Source: Actinomycetes bacterium
Lineage (GTDB): Bacteria; Actinomycetota; Acidimicrobiia; Acidimicrobiales; Acidimicrobiaceae
DNA: 10,433 nucleotides
Direction of reading: 5' to 3'
Assembly: GCA_021792075.1 (NCBI GenBank)
Contig: JAJYVK010000028.1
Span: 1-10,433 of the forward strand
Position numbers and translations under genes: made by a program. Shown piece by piece: positions 6,752 to 10,433 of the stretch (the stretch's first letter is position 1; each line of letters opens with the position of its first letter). Under the pieces are notes generated by a model. That model did no database searches. It saw nothing but the letters and a program-made list of their open reading frames with translations, and was not told the origin of the DNA.

Positions 6752-6784
6752 GGCGCGTCTTTGGCGGATCATCAAAGACGCGCC
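6752..6784. terminator. Perfect 12-bp hairpin after pgsA, possible terminator or attenuator
   Basis: GGCGCGTCTTTG (6752-6763) and CAAAGACGCGCC (6773-6784) are exact reverse complements with a 9-base loop, starting 7 bases after the pgsA stop. No run of T follows on either strand, so it is not a classical intrinsic terminator. It may be a U-less terminator, an RNA-processing or stabilising element, or a point of differential expression between pgsA and the downstream acyltransferase. The structure is certain; the role is not. Confidence 0.5.
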
Positions 6785-6921
6785 TCGATACCCTGTCTCA
6801 ACTAAAAGGTGGTCCGGGAATGTTCAAGGAGCGAGCCGCTATCCTTGATCTCTAAACGAGTAGTCCGTCGGAAAGAAAGATATCGGCCTCTTGCGCTTGG
6901 GCTCATTGGTGAGACGACGTT
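6785..6921. other. Intergenic leader before the acyltransferase gene, with a possible 11-codon ORF
   Basis: This is the rest of the 177-base gap between pgsA and the acyltransferase, unusual in an otherwise tight gene block. It contains AAAGGTGG (6805-6812) 7 bases before an ATG at 6820 that opens an 11-codon frame (MFKERAAILDL) ending at the TAA 6853-6855. The Shine-Dalgarno match is better than that of most genes here, but the frame is too short to support by coding signal. I see no convincing promoter. Confidence 0.25.
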
Positions 6922-7902
6922 TTGGTTGAGGTCTGCGTGTTGTCAAGGTTGAACATACAAAGAGTTTTTGATCGCAATAAGCGGGTGATCTTCGAGTTCG
7001 CCTCAATGTTCCTTGGGGTTCTTCCAACTTCGTTTGCGACTGCGCTTGCGTATATCGGTGGTATGGTTGCGTTTGTTCTCTCTCCCAACAAGCGCCTTCT
7101 TGTCCGGGACAACCTGGGCAGGGTTTCGGGCGGGGACAGAGGCAGGCTCAAAGGAGACATTCTTGCGCTTCGAGGGTATTTCTCGTATGCAAGATACTGG
7201 GTTGAAGCTCTTGCGCTCGGAGGACAGTCCCGCCGAGAACTTAACGCACGAATTGGATTCTACGGCTTCGAACATGTCTATGAGGCGTTAGGGCGGCGCA
7301 AAGGCCTGATCTTCACCACTCCGCACCTGGGAAACTGGGATTTCGGTGCGGCCTGGTTGGCTTCAGGAGGGTATCCAATTACCGCGGTGATGGAAGAATT
7401 GGAGCCCAAGGAACTTTTTGATTGGTTTGCCGCTCATAGGATCGCTTTTGGTGTTCATGTGATTCCGGCCTCAGCATCAGCGTTTGGCGAGCTGGCTAAA
7501 ACCTTGGGGAGGAATCAGGTCGTCGCATTGGTGGCTGACAGAGACGTTGTCAACTCCGGGTTGAAGCTCCCTTTTTTCGGCGAGGTGACCTCTGTACCTC
7601 AGGGCGTCGCCCTTCTTTCACTTAGGACTGGAGCTCCGATTATTCCAGCCGGAGTCTATCTGTTGCCCGGCGGGTGCCATTATGTAGTTGCAACGAAGCC
7701 GATTACCTTTGTCAGGTCTGGGTCACTAAGGGAGGATGTTTCGAGACTTACGGAACTTGTAATCGAGCGGTACGAGAGTCTGATCAGGGCAGATCCAGCT
7801 CAGTGGCACCTTTTCCAGCCCAACTGGCCGTCTCAGATTAAAACTGGTGATTCGCCTTCTAAAGAGCAGTCGGGGAGCCGAGTGCCGCACGGAACGGATT
7901 GA
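6922..7902 (+). CDS. PIM acyltransferase, PatA-like (LpxL/HtrB superfamily)
   Basis: Likely transfers a fatty acyl group to the mannose of phosphatidylinositol mannoside at the cytoplasmic face of the membrane. The 326-residue protein has a hydrophobic N-terminal anchor (about 22-53) and the HX4D acyltransferase motif in PHLGNWD (His135, Asp140). VALVADRDV (201-209) corresponds to the MAERDL region of mycobacterial PatA, with Asp206 where PatA has a catalytic Glu. KLPFFGE (215-221), SVPQGVALL (224-232) and the near-terminal DPAQWHLFQPNW (291-302) also match. The C-terminal 20 or so residues are hydrophilic and family-atypical. The start is uncertain: TTG at 6922 is the first possible after an in-frame stop at 6910-6912, but GTG at 6937, 5 bases after GAGG, is equally plausible. 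Its stop is 3 bases before the pimA-like gene. Position between PIP synthase and PimA is what identifies the substrate. Confidence 0.85.
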   Translation: MVEVCVLSRLNIQRVFDRNKRVIFEFASMFLGVLPTSFATALAYIGGMVAFVLSPNKRLLVRDNLGRVSGGDRGRLKGDILALRGYFSYARYWVEALALGGQSRRELNARIGFYGFEHVYEALGRRKGLIFTTPHLGNWDFGAAWLASGGYPITAVMEELEPKELFDWFAAHRIAFGVHVIPASASAFGELAKTLGRNQVVALVADRDVVNSGLKLPFFGEVTSVPQGVALLSLRTGAPIIPAGVYLLPGGCHYVVATKPITFVRSGSLREDVSRLTELVIERYESLIRADPAQWHLFQPNWPSQIKTGDSPSKEQSGSRVPHGTD

Positions 7903-7905
7903 GGC

Positions 7906-8979
7906 GTGAAAATTGCGGAGCTGTGTCCGTACAGCCTTTCAGTACCTGGTGGTGTTCAAGGACAGGTGATAGGTCTGGCTCGGGCTATGCGCAATTTAGG
8001 GCATGAGGTCGAGATTATAGCTCCGTCGGATGCGCCGCTCTCCATAGAATCTGTGCGAAGTATCGGTCCCTCAATCCGGGTTCCAGCCAATGGATCCCGT
8101 GCACCCGTTGCCATCTCGCCGCAGTCCCTCGCAAGGACGGCTGCAATAGTGCGGGATGGCGGGTACGACTTGATCCATATACATGAGCCATTTGCACCCG
8201 GTCCATCTCTAGTCTCGCTTTTCGCAGCCAAGGCCCCGGTGGTAGGCACGTTTCACCGGCATGGTGTAACCATCCCGTACAGGGGCCTTGGCCGCTTACT
8301 TTCGCGGTCGAAAGATAGGCTTAGTCTCCGCTTTGCCGTTTCCGTGGATGCTATGTTGACTGCGAGAAGGATTTTTGGAGGTCGGTACCATATTGTCGGC
8401 AACGGCGTAGATCTTCATGCGTTTGAAGTCGCCACTGCGTGGCCCAAGCAGAGTCCGACCATCATGTTCATTGGAAGACATGAACGCCGAAAAGGGCTTG
8501 AGGTTCTGATCGATGCTTTCATGGGAATCGAGGACTCTGATCTGACTTGCTGGGTTGTCGGCGAGGGGCCCCAGACGGCGCATTTGCGAGCTATCACACT
8601 TGGAGATCCGAGGATTGTTTGGCTCGGGCAAGTCTCCGAAGCAGAGGCAGTGGCGAGAATGAAGGCGGCAGACGTTCTCTGTGCCCCCTCACTGTACGGG
8701 GAGTCCTTTGGTCTGGTGCTCTTGGAGGGGATGGCTGCCGGTTCTCTGATCGTGGCCACAGACATTGCGGGCTACCGTGGAGTGGCTCGGGATAACATAG
8801 AGGCCATCCTTGTGGCGCCAAAAGATGTTTTGGCACTGAGAATCGCGTTGCTGCGAGCCCTTGAGAACGGCGAACTTGGTGAGAATCTTCGTAGCAACGG
8901 ACGTGCCCGAGCGCTTGAGTTTTCTATTGAGAACTTGGCAAAGACATATTTGGACAGCTTTGCTACGCTGATCACTTGA
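7906..8979 (+). CDS. pimA: GDP-mannose-dependent phosphatidylinositol alpha-mannosyltransferase, PimA-like (GT4)
   Basis: Adds the first mannose from GDP-mannose to phosphatidylinositol, starting PIM synthesis on the inner face of the cytoplasmic membrane. The 357-residue GT-B protein starts with the PimA hallmark CPYSLSVPGGVQGQV (7-21), whose Gly-Gly-Val loop binds the donor. HIHEPFAP (91-98), TFHRHG (115-120, His117 as the family's membrane-side catalytic-site His), VGNGVDLHAF (164-173), FIGRHERRKG (188-197, Arg191 and Lys196 for the donor phosphates) and APSLYGESFGLVLLE (260-274, the EX7E pair Glu266/Glu274) follow in the family order. The GTG start is 3 bases after the acyltransferase stop, with GGAACGG 8 bases upstream, so translation is coupled. 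Another GT4 mannosyltransferase is possible in principle, but the N-terminus and synteny favour PimA. Confidence 0.9.
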   Translation: MKIAELCPYSLSVPGGVQGQVIGLARAMRNLGHEVEIIAPSDAPLSIESVRSIGPSIRVPANGSRAPVAISPQSLARTAAIVRDGGYDLIHIHEPFAPGPSLVSLFAAKAPVVGTFHRHGVTIPYRGLGRLLSRSKDRLSLRFAVSVDAMLTARRIFGGRYHIVGNGVDLHAFEVATAWPKQSPTIMFIGRHERRKGLEVLIDAFMGIEDSDLTCWVVGEGPQTAHLRAITLGDPRIVWLGQVSEAEAVARMKAADVLCAPSLYGESFGLVLLEGMAAGSLIVATDIAGYRGVARDNIEAILVAPKDVLALRIALLRALENGELGENLRSNGRARALEFSIENLAKTYLDSFATLIT

Positions 8980-8995
8980 ATTTCCCATAGAATCG

Positions 8996-9817
8996 ATGTC
9001 CATGCCTAGATCGTCTACTCACAGCCAGATCTGGGGAGATGTAGAGCAGTTTGATACCCGAAAGGCTCTAGTCGAGGTTGTCTTCCTCTATCTATCCTTC
9101 ATTGTGATTTCGGGAGCGATCGCTGCAACTATAATCTCCCGCGCATTGCTTGTTCTCAAAGTGTCGGATGAGTTCCATTGGGGAGTGATTGTTGGATTTG
9201 GGATTCCAGCTATTGTCGCACTGACGGTTGGTTTTCGAGCGGCCGCCAATGGTGTGAAGGGTCTTGATCTGCAAAGAATGGACTTGGAAAGGGCTCCGAG
9301 TCTGATGAATCTTACTGAAGGCCTCTGTCTCACCATGGGTGTCGACATGCCCCGGGTTCTCGAGTTGAAGGAGCCGCAGATAAATATTGCGGCCTTCTCG
9401 GTTGGGAACACGAGGTCGGTCCTAGTTGTGACTTCAGGGGCGATGCAAGCGTTTTCTAGACTTGAGTTTGAAGCCATGATCGCCAGAGAGCTGGTTAGAG
9501 CCAGGTCGGGTCAGATATTCTTGGAAGCTCGCCTCAGGGCGCTGCAGAGGTTGTTATCGCCACTTTCCCCAATTATTGTCCCGCGAAGACAGACTCCATC
9601 TCTTACGGCTAAATTGATTGCCGGTGATCTGGGGGGCCTCTACTTTACCAGATACCCGCCCGCGTTCATCTCTGCTTTGAAGAAAATGGAGCAGGATCCC
9701 AACATGCGGACAACCAATTCGAGTCTTAGGAGACGGGTGTTGGCACCATATTGGGTTCATCCAGAGCTCGTGGACGCTGACATGAGTGCTCGGCTCAAAG
9801 AACTCGCGTCTTATTGA
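8996..9817 (+). CDS. M48-family membrane protein with a destroyed zinc site, probable pseudoprotease
   Basis: A 273-residue homologue of HtpX/Ste24-type membrane peptidases. Two hydrophobic segments (about 25-50 and 63-83) precede the M48 domain. The region around residues 99-172 follows the M48 layout: an LxxGVDMPRV stretch, an INIAAFSVGNT stretch matching the usual NAFATG, then VVTSGAMQAFSRLEFEAMIA. The zinc helix that should read HExxH is Arg164-Glu165-Leu-Val-Arg168, so both metal-binding His are Arg. The downstream helix expected to supply the third ligand (usually ExxAD) reads IAGDLGGLYFTR (208-219), without a Glu. The C-terminal HPELVDADMSARLKEL (255-270) still matches M48 proteins. 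The frame is intact, so this looks like a retained non-catalytic protein, not a decayed gene. The ATG is 16 bases after pimA with no clear ribosome site; a second ATG follows at 9002. Function is unknown. Confidence 0.75.
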   Translation: MSMPRSSTHSQIWGDVEQFDTRKALVEVVFLYLSFIVISGAIAATIISRALLVLKVSDEFHWGVIVGFGIPAIVALTVGFRAAANGVKGLDLQRMDLERAPSLMNLTEGLCLTMGVDMPRVLELKEPQINIAAFSVGNTRSVLVVTSGAMQAFSRLEFEAMIARELVRARSGQIFLEARLRALQRLLSPLSPIIVPRRQTPSLTAKLIAGDLGGLYFTRYPPAFISALKKMEQDPNMRTTNSSLRRRVLAPYWVHPELVDADMSARLKELASY

Positions 9818-9855
9818 ATCTCAGTAGAGAAGGACACGCTAGGAGTTTTTAAAGA

Positions 9856-10433
9856 ATGGGAAATCGACGGTATCTAGCATTGGCAATCATGGGTGTCCTA
9901 GGAGCCTCATGTGGCTCAGGCTCAGCTAGTGCACCTACCACCACAGTACCCAGCCCCGCCAGCCTACCCTCAACGACCACGACGACGATCGCTAAGGACG
10001 TCTCTCCCTTGACCGGACTGCCTTTCGGCAATCCAGCTTATGCCAGCAGGCCAGTGATTATGGCCAAGATCGATAACGCGCCTCAGGCATGGCCGCAGTC
10101 TGGCCTGACACACGCCGACGTAATCTACGAAGAGATGGTCGAAGGCGGCTATACCAGATACATGGCGGTCTTTCAGTCCCAGGACGCTTCCGTCCTAGGT
10201 CCCATCAGATCGGTTAGAGCTTCCGATGCAGACATTGCCTCGCCATTGGCGGGGTTTTTTGCCTACTCGGGGGGAATCCCGGCATTTGTCACAGACATTC
10301 GCAACTCCGGAATCACAGACGTTGGGGCATACGTCCTTGGAGGTGCCTATTATCGTCTGTCCAGCCGTCCAGCGCCTCACAACCTTTACACCTCGACTAC
10401 AACTCTCTACGCAGATGCGAAACAAGCTGGTTT
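9856..10433 (+). CDS. DUF3048 (YerB-like) lipoprotein, partial (C-terminus off the right edge)
   Basis: Opens with ATG at 9856, 10 bases after AGGAG, and stays open for 192 codons to the window end. Residues 1-19 form a short lipoprotein signal (Arg4-Arg5, hydrophobic core, Cys19); the lipobox LGASC is slightly off consensus at its -3 position. A Ser/Thr/Pro linker (about 21-48, with five Thr in a row) should tether the domain to the membrane. The DUF3048 N-terminal domain follows: PLTGLP (51-56), RPVIMAKIDN (65-74), PQSGLTHADVIYE (80-92), EGGYTR (96-101), GPIRSVR (115-121) and PAPHNLYTS (172-180). The family is typified by Bacillus YerB and its molecular function is not established; an extracytoplasmic location is predicted. 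It begins 38 bases after the M48-like gene and may share its transcript. Confidence 0.88.
   Translation, partial: MGNRRYLALAIMGVLGASCGSGSASAPTTTVPSPASLPSTTTTTIAKDVSPLTGLPFGNPAYASRPVIMAKIDNAPQAWPQSGLTHADVIYEEMVEGGYTRYMAVFQSQDASVLGPIRSVRASDADIASPLAGFFAYSGGIPAFVTDIRNSGITDVGAYVLGGAYYRLSSRPAPHNLYTSTTTLYADAKQAG

Noticed and set aside
9814..9843. TTGAAT-18-GCTAGG as a promoter for the DUF3048 gene
   Set aside because: The -10 candidate matches poorly, and the short gap fits cotranscription with the upstream gene equally well.
9849..10031. 60-codon minus-strand frame opposite the DUF3048 start
   Set aside because: The plus strand has a ribosome site, a lipoprotein signal and a clear DUF3048 domain; the Val-rich antisense translation is the shadow of the Thr-rich linker.
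10240..10265. GGCGGGGTTTTTTGCC as an intrinsic terminator
   Set aside because: It lies inside the conserved DUF3048 coding frame and has no adequate stem before the T run.

Overview
The window looks like a chromosomal core region of a member of the Actinomycetota. Base composition is moderate (roughly mid-50s % GC by eye) and GTG/TTG starts are common. Three things point to the phylum: an F420H2:NADP+ oxidoreductase, a mycothiol-type cysteine ligase (MshC), and the block thrS - HIT - PIP synthase - PIM acyltransferase - PimA mannosyltransferase, whose order matches Mycobacterium (Rv2614c to Rv2610c, from memory). The modest GC and the divergence of the proteins suggest a deep lineage such as Acidimicrobiia; that placement is inference.

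Left part (1-1439, minus strand). A partial secreted protein with a clear signal peptide runs off the left edge. It has its own good promoter-like sequence. Upstream of it lies an InhA-like enoyl-ACP reductase (fabI). A divergent intergenic region (1440-1565) separates fabI from the plus-strand genes and contains an imperfect 29-bp dyad.

Middle (1566-5880, plus strand). npdG (F420/NADP redox exchange) and mshC (cysteine ligation in mycothiol synthesis) are nearly contiguous. thrS (threonyl-tRNA synthetase) follows, overlapping a HIT-family Ap4A phosphorylase-like gene.

Right part (5962-9817, plus strand). A phosphatidylinositol-phosphate synthase is followed by a perfect 12-bp GC-rich hairpin, then a PatA-like acyltransferase, a PimA-like mannosyltransferase and an M48-type membrane protein. 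The three lipid enzymes give a route from CDP-diacylglycerol to acylated phosphatidylinositol mannoside; the phosphatase converting PIP to PI is not in the window. The M48 homologue has lost its HExxH zinc motif and is probably a pseudoprotease. The window ends inside a DUF3048 (YerB-like) lipoprotein gene.

I see no mobile element, CRISPR array, tRNA or rRNA, and no wholly new multi-gene system. The points most worth a second look are the degenerate M48 protein kept in the PIM gene cluster, the hairpin inside that cluster, the basic tail and Lys substitution of the PIP synthase, the CysRS-like zinc-site residue of MshC, Ala at the InhA Ser94 position, and the structured 5' regions of npdG and of the secreted-protein gene.
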